From Arenibacter antarcticus (lineage in GTDB: Bacteria > Bacteroidota > Bacteroidia > Flavobacteriales > Flavobacteriaceae), in assembly GCF_041320605.1 (NCBI RefSeq), contig NZ_CP166679.1, forward strand, positions 3,396,001 through 3,460,000: a stretch of 64,000 nt of DNA, in the 5' to 3' direction. Position 1 is the first letter of the stretch, and each line of letters begins with the position of its first letter. Below the pieces are notes generated by a model. The model made no database searches, was not told the DNA's origin, and saw only the letters and a program-made list of their open reading frames with translations. Of this stretch, positions 44,841-55,563 are shown piece after piece. Both the position numbers and the translations under genes were made by a program.

Positions 44841-45914
44841 TTAATTCTTAATAAGCGATAGAAATAAATTTTCATATTGCTTTAAAATTTCTTGAGTATT
44901 AAACTTTTGAATTACAGTGTCCCTAACTGTTTTCGGTTCCCATTTATCCTTGTTAAAAGATAAAAGCCTTGAAGTAAATTCCTCTGTATTGGATACTAAA
45001 TACCCATTAATTCCATCTCTTATTATTTCCTTAGTTCCGCCAGGGGCATTAAAGGCAATTACAGGTGTGCCCACCACGCAACTTTCTAAGACGGCATTAG
45101 GAAAGCCTTCTACATAAGAACCTTGTAAAAACAGGTCGTTTTTACTGAGCACTTTCCCAATTTCATTAGTAAATGGGATATGGGTAATAAATTTCGTTAA
45201 AGCTAAGGCTACTATTGTTTTTTTAATTTCATTTTCTTCGGGTCCACTACCAACAATAGTATAATGAAATGAATGTGGCAGCTTGGCCAGAATGTTTAAT
45301 AGTCGATCATGACCTTTTTCTTTACTAAGGCGTCCAACTGTTATATACTTTATTACGTCATCATCGCTGTTCTTTTCCTTTAAAGGGAATAGTTCTGTTA
45401 TTGGATTATTGATTACTGTAATTTTATTTTTCGGAATATTATAGATTTTTTTAAAATCTATGGCCATATCCTCGGATTGACATACTACTGCGTCTATGTG
45501 ATTATAGGCAATCTTGGCAAGAAAACCATATAGTTTACTGGAGTTGGAAAACTTCCCCATTTCACTTATTACACTGGCCTCCCTAATTATAAATTTACTG
45601 TTTTGAAAGAAGGGCGCCATTAAACCGAAAACAGTATTTAGATGCCCAATAGAGCTAAGGACAAGATCTGGTTTGTTTGTTTTTAGAAATAAAAAGATGG
45701 AAGGAATGCCAAATAGAACTCTCTTTTTGTTTAAAAAGGATGTTTTTGTACCCTTAGTGCAATATGCTGTATCCGTGTCGTGTCCAATGACCAATAACTG
45801 GGAATCAAAATAATCCTTGTTTACATTTTGTGCCAAAAAAGATAATATACGTTCTGCTCCTCCGGCACTCAAAGAAGGTAATATAAACGCTATTTTTGTT
45901 TTGGATTTTTTCAT
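44841..45914 (-). CDS. GT4 family glycosyltransferase
   Basis: This 357-aa GT-B enzyme has an N-terminal SLSAGGAERILSFLA loop and the donor site FLQGSYVEGFPNAVLESCVVGTPV. It sits between two AsnB-type genes in the same reading direction (17 bp before the next, 47 bp after the previous). Its resemblance to the 41751 and 51624 enzymes suggests a duplicated module. The donor is unknown, but the UDP-uronate genes in the same block make an uronosyl donor plausible. Confidence 0.88.
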   Translation of the reverse strand: MKKSKTKIAFILPSLSAGGAERILSFLAQNVNKDYFDSQLLVIGHDTDTAYCTKGTKTSFLNKKRVLFGIPSIFLFLKTNKPDLVLSSIGHLNTVFGLMAPFFQNSKFIIREASVISEMGKFSNSSKLYGFLAKIAYNHIDAVVCQSEDMAIDFKKIYNIPKNKITVINNPITELFPLKEKNSDDDVIKYITVGRLSKEKGHDRLLNILAKLPHSFHYTIVGSGPEENEIKKTIVALALTKFITHIPFTNEIGKVLSKNDLFLQGSYVEGFPNAVLESCVVGTPVIAFNAPGGTKEIIRDGINGYLVSNTEEFTSRLLSFNKDKWEPKTVRDTVIQKFNTQEILKQYENLFLSLIKN

Positions 45915-45961
45915 TTATAATATTAAACTAAAAGTTGTAATGTTAAGGATTATCTAGTTTT

Positions 45962-47776
45962 TCAATTAAAGTCATAGAACCCAAATTCCTCACACCATTT
46001 ACCATAAATAAAAACCTTCCATATATTAGTAAAATAAATTCGGTTTCCTTCCATATGTTGATTTAATTGATATTTGAATTTTGAAACATCAAGATTTGGC
46101 ACCGTATTGAGAAATTCATCGGATAATATTCTAAGAACTTCATCTTTTAATTCAACTGCGATCCAATCTCCTAGGGGAACGGAAAATCCTTTTTTAGGTT
46201 GATTAAAAACGGATTTCGGGATGTACTCTTCCAAAATATCTCTTAAGATTCGCTTTCTATTATTTTTTTGATATCGAAAGGAAATAGGGAGACTCCTTGC
46301 AAACTCTACAATCCGATAATCTAGAAATGGACTCCTAACCTCTACAGAGTAGGCCATACTGGCACGATCTACTTTAACATTACTGTCATTTTCTAACCAT
46401 AATTTGATATTGAGGTCTGCGGTCTTTTGTATTGGGTCATTAGACCATTTAGTATATCCTTTATAATGGCTCAACCATTTTAGGTTTCTTTCTTTATTTA
46501 AGGAGTCAAAGCCTACAAAAACTTTAGAGATATAGTTGTTTAAATTATCCGTTGCTAATATTTCAGTTGCTGCCTTAGAACCTTTTCCAATAATTTTCAT
46601 AAAGAAAGAATGGGACAGCATTTTCCGTATAAATAAAGGGATTTTAAATATCCACTTGTATTTCATTACCCATTCAAAATGGTTGTAACCTAAAAAGCTT
46701 TCATCTCCTCCATCCCCAGACAGAGCAACGGTAACATAGGGTTTGGTAACTGAATTTAATAATAGTGAGGGTAGGGCCGAATCATCCGCAAAAGGCTCAT
46801 CATAAACTTCGATTAGTTTAGGAAGTAGATTTAACGAATCTTTCGCAGTACAAATAGTGGTTTTATGTTTTGACTTAATATAAGTGGTAAATTTTTCAGC
46901 TACTTTACTTTCATCAAATTTAGGGTCATCAAAACCTATGGAAAAAGTGTTTATTGGGGTGTTGGATATTTTACCTGCAATGGAGGAAATCAAAGCAGAA
47001 TCAATACCCCCTGAGAGGAAAGAACCGATTGGGACATCGGATTGTAATCTGATTTTAACAGCATCAGTCAATAATTTATGGAGTTCCGTTTTTGCTTGAG
47101 AATAGGGAATTTTACGTATTTTCACTTTGTTTAAGTCCCAATAATTTGTAATTGTCATTTTTTTAGAGGGAATGTCAATTTCCATATAGTGGCCAGGAGG
47201 GAGTTTATGAATACCATCTAATATGGAATATGGACTTGGAACATAACCACAATCCAGATAAATGGAAACGGCCTCTTTATTTATTTCCTTTTTGGATGAA
47301 AGTGGCCTTAGCTGACTACAAATTTCAAATATGCCGTCTTCCCAGAAATAATAAAATGGTTTAACCCCAATTCTATCTCGTGCACAAAATAGCGTCTGTT
47401 TAGAGTTATCATAGATACAAAAAGCGAACATTCCATTAATTTTTTGGAGTATGCCCGCTCCCCATTCTTTATATCCAATTAACAAGACTTCTGTATCGGA
47501 AGTTGTTTTAAATTTATGACCTAGTTGAGATAATTCATTCTTAAGATCCAAAAAATTATAAATCTCCCCATTATAGGTAATGTAAAGTTCATCAAATTGC
47601 ATAGGTTGGTCCGACCTGTGGTCTAAATCTAGTATCGATAACCTTAAGTGACCAAGGGTTACCGACTTCTTCTTAAGAATCCCTAAATTATCGGGTCCAC
47701 GATATTCAATAGATTTCAATTTATCATTAATTTCTTGAATTGAAAATGGGATATTGGTAATATAGATTCCGCACAT
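45962..47776 (-). CDS. asnB: AsnB-type glutamine amidotransferase, array copy 3
   Basis: The product is 604 aa, with Cys2 (MCGIYIT), the YRGPDNLG glutaminase loop, the pyrophosphatase loop SGGIDSA from S255 and GDGGDESFLGYNHFEW. The usual second serine of SGGIDSS is alanine here, which still fits the family. It is the closest relative of copy 2 within the window. It lies 30 bp after the Wzy-like polymerase gene. The predicted activity is glutamine-dependent amidation of a carboxyl group on the repeat unit or its sugar-nucleotide precursor. Confidence 0.9.
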   Translation of the reverse strand: MCGIYITNIPFSIQEINDKLKSIEYRGPDNLGILKKKSVTLGHLRLSILDLDHRSDQPMQFDELYITYNGEIYNFLDLKNELSQLGHKFKTTSDTEVLLIGYKEWGAGILQKINGMFAFCIYDNSKQTLFCARDRIGVKPFYYFWEDGIFEICSQLRPLSSKKEINKEAVSIYLDCGYVPSPYSILDGIHKLPPGHYMEIDIPSKKMTITNYWDLNKVKIRKIPYSQAKTELHKLLTDAVKIRLQSDVPIGSFLSGGIDSALISSIAGKISNTPINTFSIGFDDPKFDESKVAEKFTTYIKSKHKTTICTAKDSLNLLPKLIEVYDEPFADDSALPSLLLNSVTKPYVTVALSGDGGDESFLGYNHFEWVMKYKWIFKIPLFIRKMLSHSFFMKIIGKGSKAATEILATDNLNNYISKVFVGFDSLNKERNLKWLSHYKGYTKWSNDPIQKTADLNIKLWLENDSNVKVDRASMAYSVEVRSPFLDYRIVEFARSLPISFRYQKNNRKRILRDILEEYIPKSVFNQPKKGFSVPLGDWIAVELKDEVLRILSDEFLNTVPNLDVSKFKYQLNQHMEGNRIYFTNIWKVFIYGKWCEEFGFYDFN

Positions 47777-47806
47777 AGCTTTTTTGGTAAGGAAATTTTA
47801 ATTCTT

Positions 47807-48940
47807 TTATTCTGATATTATTTCAGTTGATTGTTCTTCAATTTTATGTTTGCTTATTTCAGCCTGTATCCACATGGAAATAAACAATATATAACCATTA
47901 TCAAAAAAATTATGGTTCGTGGTCAAAAATAGGATGACGGCAATAACAATTAGGAATAGGTGAGGGGATTCTTCAAATAGCTGTAAAGATTGTTTTATCA
48001 TTAATAAATACATGATTATAAATAAAATAAAAACGAAAATTCCTGCCTCTCCCCAAATTTTTAGAAATGAATTATGTACTCCCACACTTGAGATGGAGGA
48101 TTCTCCACTAAAGCTATTGTAACCATTTCCTAAAATTGGGTGATCTAAAAGTGCATCGTAATATAGGCTCCAAGTCTCTGTCCTGGAATCTTCATTTATT
48201 TCAGTAGTTTTTACTTTTTCTCCCTTGAGAATAGCACTCATTTGATCTAACCTGGGATTCTTTACTGGTAAAAACTCACCGAAAATCACAAAAGCAGTTA
48301 GTAGCCCAAAGCCATATAAAAGAACTCGGGAATTTTTGATGTCAATTTTTATAGAGATAAGGTTGGTTAACAACCAAAGAAGAATAAAAGTTCGCGAAAA
48401 GGTAAGCAGTCCCATTATGGTGAATACAATTTGTAGGAATAGCCGAAAGTTCTTATTTTGATTGGCAAAGGACATTCCATACCCAACCAGGCAAATGAAA
48501 CCTGCTACATTCGGGTTTAAGTAAAAGCCACTGTAGCGCCCATAATCGATCAAGGGATTGTTAAATAATAATATTTGCATCAGGATGGTCAAAGCCCCAA
48601 GGCACAAAAATAAAGTTATTTCCCTTGTAGTAGTGTTTTTAAGCAGTTCGTAGCCACAGATCACTGTAATGAAATATTTTATGATAAACATTATAAAATC
48701 TTTGGTTTCTTCAGGTATGTATTTATCATTAACTATACTGGAGATACTAAAAAAAAGGAGACCGATAACAATCATCCATAAGTTCAATTTTGTTTTATTA
48801 CTTAAAATATAATAAGCAATTAATAAAATAAAAGAAAGATAACTGATTAAACTTGCAATTCCCGCACTTTGATATGTCAAAACCGCGGTAGGTATGTTTA
48901 GAATAAAAAGGCTTAGAATAATATATTTTAATATTTTCAT
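47807..48940 (-). CDS. O-antigen polymerase/ligase (Wzy-like)
   Basis: This 377-aa integral membrane protein has about ten hydrophobic helices and a large periplasmic loop between about 245 and 305 (KGEKVKTTEINEDSRTETW...VGVHNSFLKIWGEAG). The VHNSFL motif is characteristic of the Wzy_C/O-antigen ligase superfamily. It should polymerise undecaprenyl-linked repeat units in the periplasm. The flippase encoded 33 bp upstream supports Wzy over WaaL. ATG 48940 is preferred to the in-frame TTG at 48952. Confidence 0.87.
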   Translation of the reverse strand: MKILKYIILSLFILNIPTAVLTYQSAGIASLISYLSFILLIAYYILSNKTKLNLWMIVIGLLFFSISSIVNDKYIPEETKDFIMFIIKYFITVICGYELLKNTTTREITLFLCLGALTILMQILLFNNPLIDYGRYSGFYLNPNVAGFICLVGYGMSFANQNKNFRLFLQIVFTIMGLLTFSRTFILLWLLTNLISIKIDIKNSRVLLYGFGLLTAFVIFGEFLPVKNPRLDQMSAILKGEKVKTTEINEDSRTETWSLYYDALLDHPILGNGYNSFSGESSISSVGVHNSFLKIWGEAGIFVFILFIIMYLLMIKQSLQLFEESPHLFLIVIAVILFLTTNHNFFDNGYILFISMWIQAEISKHKIEEQSTEIISE

Positions 48941-48973
48941 ATAAGGAAACAATGTCTGTATCTAATTAATATA

Positions 48974-50524
48974 TTAACCCTCGTTCTTTTTTCTTTTTTT
49001 AAGCATCAAATGAAGCATTCTCTTCACCACATCTCTAAAACCTTTATTTAGGACATACATTATCACAAAATTAATAATTACCGAAAGAGCAATAATTTTT
49101 AAGGACATTAGCAACCAATGAAACCACGTTTCAATAGTTATATTATAAAACTGTTCAGATAGATAATTTACCGTTACCAGGGTTATCATGGCTGAAAGAA
49201 TGAGTTTTAAGAATCCTACTATATACTCCCTAATATCCCTTTTAAACCCTTGGGTGAAAACAAAGTAGGGTCTCCAAATCATAATTATTAATATTAGGCT
49301 TATAGTTGTGCCCATTAAAACTCCTGTTATTCCATATATATTTATCAGTATAATAGAAAAGACCAAGTTTATTATACTTTGTGTTATTGGCGACCATATA
49401 TCTTGATATAGACCATAAGCCTGAATAAAAACATCAACCGGTTGCCTAACTTGAAGGATAAAAAAGTTAATTGAAAAAAAGATTAAAGTGCTACTTTCTA
49501 AAATATATTGCGAACCTAACCACAAGGATATAAAAGGATCTAACAACTTTAATATTGCAAGTGTAGACAAACTTGCAATAAAAAATCGTAATGCCATAAA
49601 TTCCCAAAACACTTTTTTAATGTTCGCAGGATCATTCTCCGCTACCAAATTACCTACACTGGCATTGGTCCCAGAAAATAATTTCATAATAAGTGCGGTT
49701 AAATTGCTTATAATTAGCATGTAATTACCATAATAAGCTACGCTTTCAATACTTATATATTTAAAAATTAATATATTGTCAGTGCCGCTGCTGACAAAAG
49801 TACCCAATTTATGGACGCTAATTTGTTTTATTTTTTGAAGTAACAATGGAAATTTTTTAATATCCTTGTTTTGAATTTTATTGGAAATAATCAACCAGGG
49901 ATATTCTTTTGCAATTTGCTTTCTTAAATAAAATGAAAATAAAATAGAACTGATTAATTCTAGGGTAATCCAAATAAAGAAGCTTTGCAGATAAAATACA
50001 AATAAACATTGCAATAGGATTTTAGAAATTGTAAAACTTTGGGCATATTTTTCTACGATATATGCTTTTTGATCCGCTTGCAATAGAAAAAGATGATAAT
50101 TGAAAAAATATCCTAACAAGGCATTAGTCAGTAAGGCGAAAAAGGCATAGTAAACTATACCTAGGTTTATAGTAAGTTCATCAAAAATAATTGGAAAGAA
50201 TGCAGCTAGGATTATGCTTGATCCAATTAAAATTAGCCCGATTTTTTTATATAAATAGCCAAAATAAGTGATAAGATCATTTAGTTCCTTGTGATCCTTA
50301 TTGAAAATGGGTTTGTACATAGTGTATCCAACTGCAGTTCCAATTCCCAGTTCGGCTAAGTTTAAAAAGCCTAGTATACTTTGAAGGGTAGAGGTAAGTC
50401 CAATAAATTCGTCTCCAAGATGGTCTAGGAATACTTTTCGTGCGAAAAATTGCGTAAAAATAAATAGAACATGAAAAAGTACGCTAACCTTGGCATTTTG
50501 AAGTGTATTTCTTACTCGTGACAT
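48974..50524 (-). CDS. Polysaccharide flippase (Wzx-like, MOP superfamily)
   Basis: This 516-aa protein has 12-14 predicted membrane helices. The N-terminus FARKVFLDHLGDEFIGLTST and AELGIGTAVGYTMYKPI are typical of Bacteroidota oligosaccharide flippases. It ends in a positively charged tail (KKRKKNEG). It should move the undecaprenyl-linked repeat unit to the periplasmic face. It lies 4 bp after a GT2 gene and 33 bp before the polymerase. Confidence 0.88.
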   Translation of the reverse strand: MSRVRNTLQNAKVSVLFHVLFIFTQFFARKVFLDHLGDEFIGLTSTLQSILGFLNLAELGIGTAVGYTMYKPIFNKDHKELNDLITYFGYLYKKIGLILIGSSIILAAFFPIIFDELTINLGIVYYAFFALLTNALLGYFFNYHLFLLQADQKAYIVEKYAQSFTISKILLQCLFVFYLQSFFIWITLELISSILFSFYLRKQIAKEYPWLIISNKIQNKDIKKFPLLLQKIKQISVHKLGTFVSSGTDNILIFKYISIESVAYYGNYMLIISNLTALIMKLFSGTNASVGNLVAENDPANIKKVFWEFMALRFFIASLSTLAILKLLDPFISLWLGSQYILESSTLIFFSINFFILQVRQPVDVFIQAYGLYQDIWSPITQSIINLVFSIILINIYGITGVLMGTTISLILIIMIWRPYFVFTQGFKRDIREYIVGFLKLILSAMITLVTVNYLSEQFYNITIETWFHWLLMSLKIIALSVIINFVIMYVLNKGFRDVVKRMLHLMLKKRKKNEG

Positions 50525-50528
50525 AATT

Positions 50529-51548
50529 TTAACGTAGCAGTTTTATTAAGTAAATCTGAGAAGAGATACGGAATTCATTTATTCGGAGGAAAACACGATA
50601 GACTTTAAATGGCAAATATTTTATTAAAAGGCCGTAGGTAGACCAACTTTGTAGGCTTAAAGCTTTTGAAATCTCATTTTTTATGAGAATTCGCACTTTA
50701 TAGTGAGGGTCTAAATTATCATGGGAATACAACTCATGGTAATGATACATTAACTGCTGAATCACATGTTTTTTTGCATTGATTTTAATATTATTATTAA
50801 AATCTTTAGTTTCATTGAGAACATAAAAGGTAGCGTCAATTGCATCCAATTTTTTTTGGCTATAAGGACTTCGGATTATACTTATGTTTTCCACGTTGTA
50901 GCAGTAGAATGGCGTTTTTATGTATCCTTGATGCTTAATTTTCTTTAAAATGTCAATTGTAAAAAATACGTCTTGATGTAATTTGTAAGGTATAAATTTC
51001 AAATTTCCAATTATTTTCTTACTATAAATTCTTCTCCAAACTGCAAATTTCTGATTTTCAATGATTCGTGCTAATGCTTCTTCATTCGTTTCGGTCTTAA
51101 ATTCAAAAAGTTTTTCAGAAATTATTTTATCAATATTAGAATCTGTACTTTTAATGGATTCACATTCCACTACAGCTAAGTCATTATTGATTGCATATTC
51201 TATCATTGATTCCAGCATTTCGGGTAGTATCCAATCATCACTATCTACAAATGATATATATTCACCGGTAGTATTTAGAAGTCCTGTATTTCTGGCAATA
51301 CTGGAGCCTTGATTGTTTTGTTGAAATAGTTTTACTCTTTGGTCTAATTCAACATATTGTTTACAAATTTCAACGCTATTATCCGTGGAGCCGTCATCTA
51401 TAAGAATTAGTTCCAATTCCTTATAATTTTGATTCAATATGCTTTCAATACAACGATTTAGGTAATTCCCAACGTTATACACAGGGACTATAACACTAAT
51501 TAATGGATGTGTTGATATTATTTGATCTTTAATAATTTGTGAATTCAT
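50529..51548 (-). CDS. GT2 family glycosyltransferase
   Basis: This 339-aa GT-A enzyme has the ISVIVPVYNVGNYL start, DDGSTDNS and the metal-binding SFVDSDDW motif near residues 95-102. It adds a sugar to the lipid-linked repeat unit in the cytoplasm. It lies 4 bp before the flippase gene, so the two are tightly coupled. Donor unknown. Confidence 0.9.
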   Translation of the reverse strand: MNSQIIKDQIISTHPLISVIVPVYNVGNYLNRCIESILNQNYKELELILIDDGSTDNSVEICKQYVELDQRVKLFQQNNQGSSIARNTGLLNTTGEYISFVDSDDWILPEMLESMIEYAINNDLAVVECESIKSTDSNIDKIISEKLFEFKTETNEEALARIIENQKFAVWRRIYSKKIIGNLKFIPYKLHQDVFFTIDILKKIKHQGYIKTPFYCYNVENISIIRSPYSQKKLDAIDATFYVLNETKDFNNNIKINAKKHVIQQLMYHYHELYSHDNLDPHYKVRILIKNEISKALSLQSWSTYGLLIKYLPFKVYRVFLRINEFRISSQIYLIKLLR

Positions 51549-51623
51549 CTCTTAACTTTTTATTGAGTGAAAACGATTTTTAAAAAACATTTCCATTTTT
51601 GGTTATGTGTATAATTGAGGAAG

Positions 51624-52727
51624 CTATGATTTTAATAAAGAATTAATGATGTACTTCCATTGACCAATTACATTTTCCTCTTCAAATTGTTGAACGGTAA
51701 TAATACTTTTTTCTCCAAAAGATTCAATTTTGGATGGGTTAAGCATGAGTGAATTTAATTTATTACTCATTTGATCGGGATTATTAATAGGAACCAAATA
51801 TCCATTTTCTCCGTCCTTGATGAGCTCTCCCGGTCCTGTTGGGCAATCTGTAGATACGCAGGCTAAGCCAAAGTGCATGGCTTCTATCAATGCGTTGGGA
51901 AAGCCTTCATAGGTAGAGCTAAAAGCGAATATTTTTGCTGTGTTATAAAGGGTGTGGATATCTTTTACCAAACCTAATAATTTCACATGATCACTTAGAT
52001 TTAATTCTGTGATCAAATTGTCTAGGTTATTATATTCAGGTCCATCGCCTGCAATCCATAATTCCCAATTGTTATATTTTGTTAAAGCGAAAGCTCTTAT
52101 CAATATAGCATGAGCTTTTAAAGAGGTTAAGCGACCCACACTTAAAATTATATTTTTCTTTTGAGAATGGTGGACTAAGGTTCTATTGTTCGTAAGCTCA
52201 TTTGAAATAGGATTCGGTAAAATCCGTAATTTATTTTCATTTACCTTACCAATAAAAAATTTTTTAATTGTTTCTGTTTGAACAACTAGTATACTTGAAA
52301 AGCGATAGCTGATGAGTCTTAATACGCTCCATAGTTTTGGAATTTCCTGATGATAAGGATTGGTCCTTTCGCTGATTATAACAGGTATACAATTTAATTT
52401 CCCAATACATGTTCCCAATACATTGGCGGTAGTCATAAAGTTGATCATTAATTCAAAATTATTTTCCCTACTGATATCGTTTATTTTTCTTAATAGTAAA
52501 TAATTGTTTTTAATCGCTTCAAAAAAATTCGAACTGGGTTCATATTTGTCAAGGCAATGGATATGTTTAACATTTTTATGCAAATCATAGAAAGGAGCGA
52601 TATTGTGAAAGGTTATAATGGTAATTTCATACGACGTTATCAAATTATTTACCAAAGTCGTCAATACTCTTTCTGCCCCACCCGAAGAAAGGGAATTAAT
52701 AAGGAAAGCAATTTTATGTTTTTTCAT
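51624..52727 (-). CDS. GT4 family glycosyltransferase
   Basis: This 367-aa GT-B enzyme has an N-terminal SLSSGGAERVLTTLV loop, the ISERTNPYHQ acceptor-side segment and the donor site FSSTYEGFPNALIEAMHFGL. It belongs to the same GT4 type as the enzymes at 41751 and 44841. It follows the UDP-sugar genes by 184 bp and precedes the GT2 by 75 bp. Donor unknown. Confidence 0.88.
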   Translation of the reverse strand: MKKHKIAFLINSLSSGGAERVLTTLVNNLITSYEITIITFHNIAPFYDLHKNVKHIHCLDKYEPSSNFFEAIKNNYLLLRKINDISRENNFELMINFMTTANVLGTCIGKLNCIPVIISERTNPYHQEIPKLWSVLRLISYRFSSILVVQTETIKKFFIGKVNENKLRILPNPISNELTNNRTLVHHSQKKNIILSVGRLTSLKAHAILIRAFALTKYNNWELWIAGDGPEYNNLDNLITELNLSDHVKLLGLVKDIHTLYNTAKIFAFSSTYEGFPNALIEAMHFGLACVSTDCPTGPGELIKDGENGYLVPINNPDQMSNKLNSLMLNPSKIESFGEKSIITVQQFEEENVIGQWKYIINSLLKS

Positions 52728-52911
52728 GAAATACTCAATTAATCAATAAAGCGTCTTTATTTGATAATATTTTAATACAAGCCGAAGTTTTATACTTATA
52801 GTATTTCACCTACCTGTTATAGCTTTTTAAATTATAGAATTTTATAGGTAGCACCATTACTATCTATATTAACACGTGGATCATTAGAGTTTTTCATAAA
52901 AAAATTGGGAC

Positions 52912-54192
52912 TTATAGGCTTTTGTTGGCCTTAGATTTTAAAACACCTTTTACATCATAAAGCACCCCGTCTGGTTTTAGCATGGATTTTAAATCTAAAT
53001 CTAAGAATTCCTTATGGGCAACTGTTAAAACAATGGCATCGAATTTTTCTTTTGGAAGGTTTTTGGAGGTTTCTAGCCCATATTCGTGGGCAACTTCCTC
53101 AGGGGAGGCCCATGGATCGTAAACACTTAGGTTAGCACCATAACTTTTTAGGTTTTTAATGACATCTACCGCCTTGGTATTCCGTACATCGGGACAATTT
53201 TCCTTAAAGGTAATTCCCAGGCTAAGGATATGGGATCCCTTTACTTTTATATCGTTTTGTACCATAAGTTTAACCACTTCCGAGGCTACATATTTCCCCA
53301 TCCCATCGTTCATTCGTCTTCCTGCCAAAATAATTTCGGGGTGGTAGCCATATTCTTGTGCTTTTTGAGCTAGATAATAAGGATCAACTCCTATACAATG
53401 CCCTCCCACCAATCCTGGTTTAAAGGGAAGGAAATTCCATTTGGTCCCTGCTGCTTCCAGTACATCATGGGTATCTATTCCCATTAGATTAAATATCTTC
53501 GCCAATTCGTTTACAAAGGCAATGTTGATATCACGCTGTGAATTTTCAATGACCTTGGCCGCTTCTGCTACTTTAATACTTGTAGCCAAAAACGTACCTG
53601 CAGTAATGACCGAGGCATATAAATCGTTTACCTGCTTGCCAATTTCAGGGGTAGAGCCAGAGGTCACTTTTAAAATTTTTTCTACGGTATGTTCCTTATC
53701 TCCAGGATTGATTCTCTCTGGGGAATAGCCCGCAAAAAAGTCTTTGTTATACCTTAGTCCGCTTATCCTTTCCAGAACAGGAACACACTCATCTTCGGTA
53801 ACTCCGGGGTAAACGGTAGATTCATAAACTACCACATCTCCTTTTTTAAGTACTTGCCCCACCGTTTCGCTGGCCTTGTACAAAGGAATTAATATAGGTC
53901 TATTGGTACTATCTACCGGGGTAGGTACTGTAACAATATAGTAATTGCAATCCGCAATGTCCTTGAGCTGATTGGTGCAAAACAAACCACTGTCCATCTT
54001 TGGGCTATCACTCAAAACCGCTTGTAAAACATCATCCTCCACTTCCAAGGTGTTGTCTTTTCCGGACCTAAGTTCTTTTATTCGGTTCTCATTTATATCG
54101 AAACCAATAGTAGGATACTTAGTGGCGAACAAACGCGCCAAGGGTAGACCTACATACCCTAATCCAATAACTGCAATCTTGATGTGGCTCAT
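52912..54192 (-). CDS. tviB: TviB-like UDP-N-acetylglucosamine 6-dehydrogenase
   Basis: This 426-aa nucleotide-sugar dehydrogenase has an N-terminal Rossmann loop GLGYVGLP and the catalytic cysteine C266 ([13 protein letters not shown]). The [14 protein letters not shown] segment is typical of the TviB/WbpO type, which oxidises UDP-GlcNAc (or UDP-GalNAc) twice at C6 to the uronate. With the TviC-like epimerase in the same operon the expected product is UDP-GalNAcA. It lies 24 bp after ugd. Confidence 0.9.
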   Translation of the reverse strand: MSHIKIAVIGLGYVGLPLARLFATKYPTIGFDINENRIKELRSGKDNTLEVEDDVLQAVLSDSPKMDSGLFCTNQLKDIADCNYYIVTVPTPVDSTNRPILIPLYKASETVGQVLKKGDVVVYESTVYPGVTEDECVPVLERISGLRYNKDFFAGYSPERINPGDKEHTVEKILKVTSGSTPEIGKQVNDLYASVITAGTFLATSIKVAEAAKVIENSQRDINIAFVNELAKIFNLMGIDTHDVLEAAGTKWNFLPFKPGLVGGHCIGVDPYYLAQKAQEYGYHPEIILAGRRMNDGMGKYVASEVVKLMVQNDIKVKGSHILSLGITFKENCPDVRNTKAVDVIKNLKSYGANLSVYDPWASPEEVAHEYGLETSKNLPKEKFDAIVLTVAHKEFLDLDLKSMLKPDGVLYDVKGVLKSKANKSL

Positions 54193-54216
54193 ATCTTTTT
54201 AATGCTAATGGTTGTA

Positions 54217-55548
54217 TTAATTATTTTTCCCAATTTGGTAATATTCAAACCCTTTCTCTTTCATAAGAACGTCATTGTATTGGTTGCGACCGTCAAAAAT
54301 AACTGGGGATTTCAATTGAGTCTTTAATTCTTCAAAATCTGGAGATCTAAATTCTTTCCATTCGGTAAGCAAGATCATAGCATCCGCATTTTGTAGTGTT
54401 TCATATTTTGAGTTATGATACGAGACTCCTTCTAAGTCCTTTAAATAGAAGTGCGCTGCCTCTTTCATTGCTTTAGGGTCATACGCCTGTATTTTAGCTC
54501 CTCGTTCTACCAAATCTTTAATAACATAAATTGAAGGTGCCTCTCGCATATCATCGGTCTCTGGTTTAAAGGCCAAGCCCCATACCGCAAAGGTTTTCCC
54601 CCTTAAATCCGCTCCAAATTTTTTGGTTACTTTGTGCGCAATGACTAATTTTTGGCTATCATTTACGTCTTCAACGGAGGTAATGAGTCGGGCGGTATAC
54701 CCATGTTGTTCTGCCGTCCTTTTTAAGGCTTTTACGTCCTTGGGGAAGCAAGACCCTCCGTAGCCTGAACCCGGATAGATAAAGCTATAGCCTATTCTAC
54801 TGTCCGACCCTATACCTATACGTACCTTATTGACATCGGCCCCCACCAATTCACAGATATTGGCAATTTCGTTCATAAAGGAAATTTTAGTAGCCAGCAT
54901 TGCATTGGCTACATATTTTGTCATTTCAGCCGAACGCACGTCCATCTGAATCAGGCGATCCGCGCTGCTTCTGAAAAAGGGACTGTAAAGGGTTCTCATT
55001 TTTTGTGCAGCTTCATCATTATCTGCTCCAACGACTACCCTGTCTGGTTTCATAAAATCATTAATAGCATCGCCCTCCTTAAGGAATTCTGGATTAGATA
55101 CCACATGGAAATCAAGGGTAAGCTTCCGTTTGTCTAGTTCCTTCTGAATGGTGGCTTTTACCTCATCTGCCGTGCCCACGGGAACGGTAGATTTATTCAC
55201 CACAATAAGGCTGTGGGTCATATGCTGCCCAATTTCTTGTGCAACCTGCAATACGTATTTTAAATCTGCCGAACCATCCTCGCCCATAGGAGTACCTACG
55301 GCAATAAAAGCAATATCACATTTTTCTAAATGAGAACTTAGGTCTACGCTGAAATATAAGGTCTTGTTTTTTATATTCCTTGCAACCATGGCCTCTAATC
55401 CCGGTTCGTATATTGGAATTATTCCTTGTTGAAGATCTTCAATTTTTTTGGTATCTACATCTATGCAGGTAACTGCATTTCCCATTTCAGAAAAACAAGT
55501 ACCGCTTACCAAACCGACATATCCTGTGCCTATTACGGTTAAATTCAT
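54217..55548 (-). CDS. ugd: UDP-glucose 6-dehydrogenase
   Basis: This 443-aa protein has [13 protein letters not shown] at the N-terminus, SNPEFLKEG and the catalytic C267 in [10 protein letters not shown]. It oxidises UDP-glucose to UDP-glucuronate with two NAD+. The epimerase at 59505-60527 could convert this to UDP-galacturonate. It is the middle gene of a dense tviC-ugd-tviB operon (15 and 24 bp gaps). Confidence 0.94.
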   Translation of the reverse strand: MNLTVIGTGYVGLVSGTCFSEMGNAVTCIDVDTKKIEDLQQGIIPIYEPGLEAMVARNIKNKTLYFSVDLSSHLEKCDIAFIAVGTPMGEDGSADLKYVLQVAQEIGQHMTHSLIVVNKSTVPVGTADEVKATIQKELDKRKLTLDFHVVSNPEFLKEGDAINDFMKPDRVVVGADNDEAAQKMRTLYSPFFRSSADRLIQMDVRSAEMTKYVANAMLATKISFMNEIANICELVGADVNKVRIGIGSDSRIGYSFIYPGSGYGGSCFPKDVKALKRTAEQHGYTARLITSVEDVNDSQKLVIAHKVTKKFGADLRGKTFAVWGLAFKPETDDMREAPSIYVIKDLVERGAKIQAYDPKAMKEAAHFYLKDLEGVSYHNSKYETLQNADAMILLTEWKEFRSPDFEELKTQLKSPVIFDGRNQYNDVLMKEKGFEYYQIGKNN

Positions 55549-55563
55549 GCTATAATCTATTTA

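Noticed and set aside
26547..47776. Four AsnB proteins as true asparagine synthetases
   Set aside because: Four copies inside a polysaccharide locus, interleaved with glycosyltransferases, argue for amidation of sugars or acyl groups; the motifs alone cannot tell.
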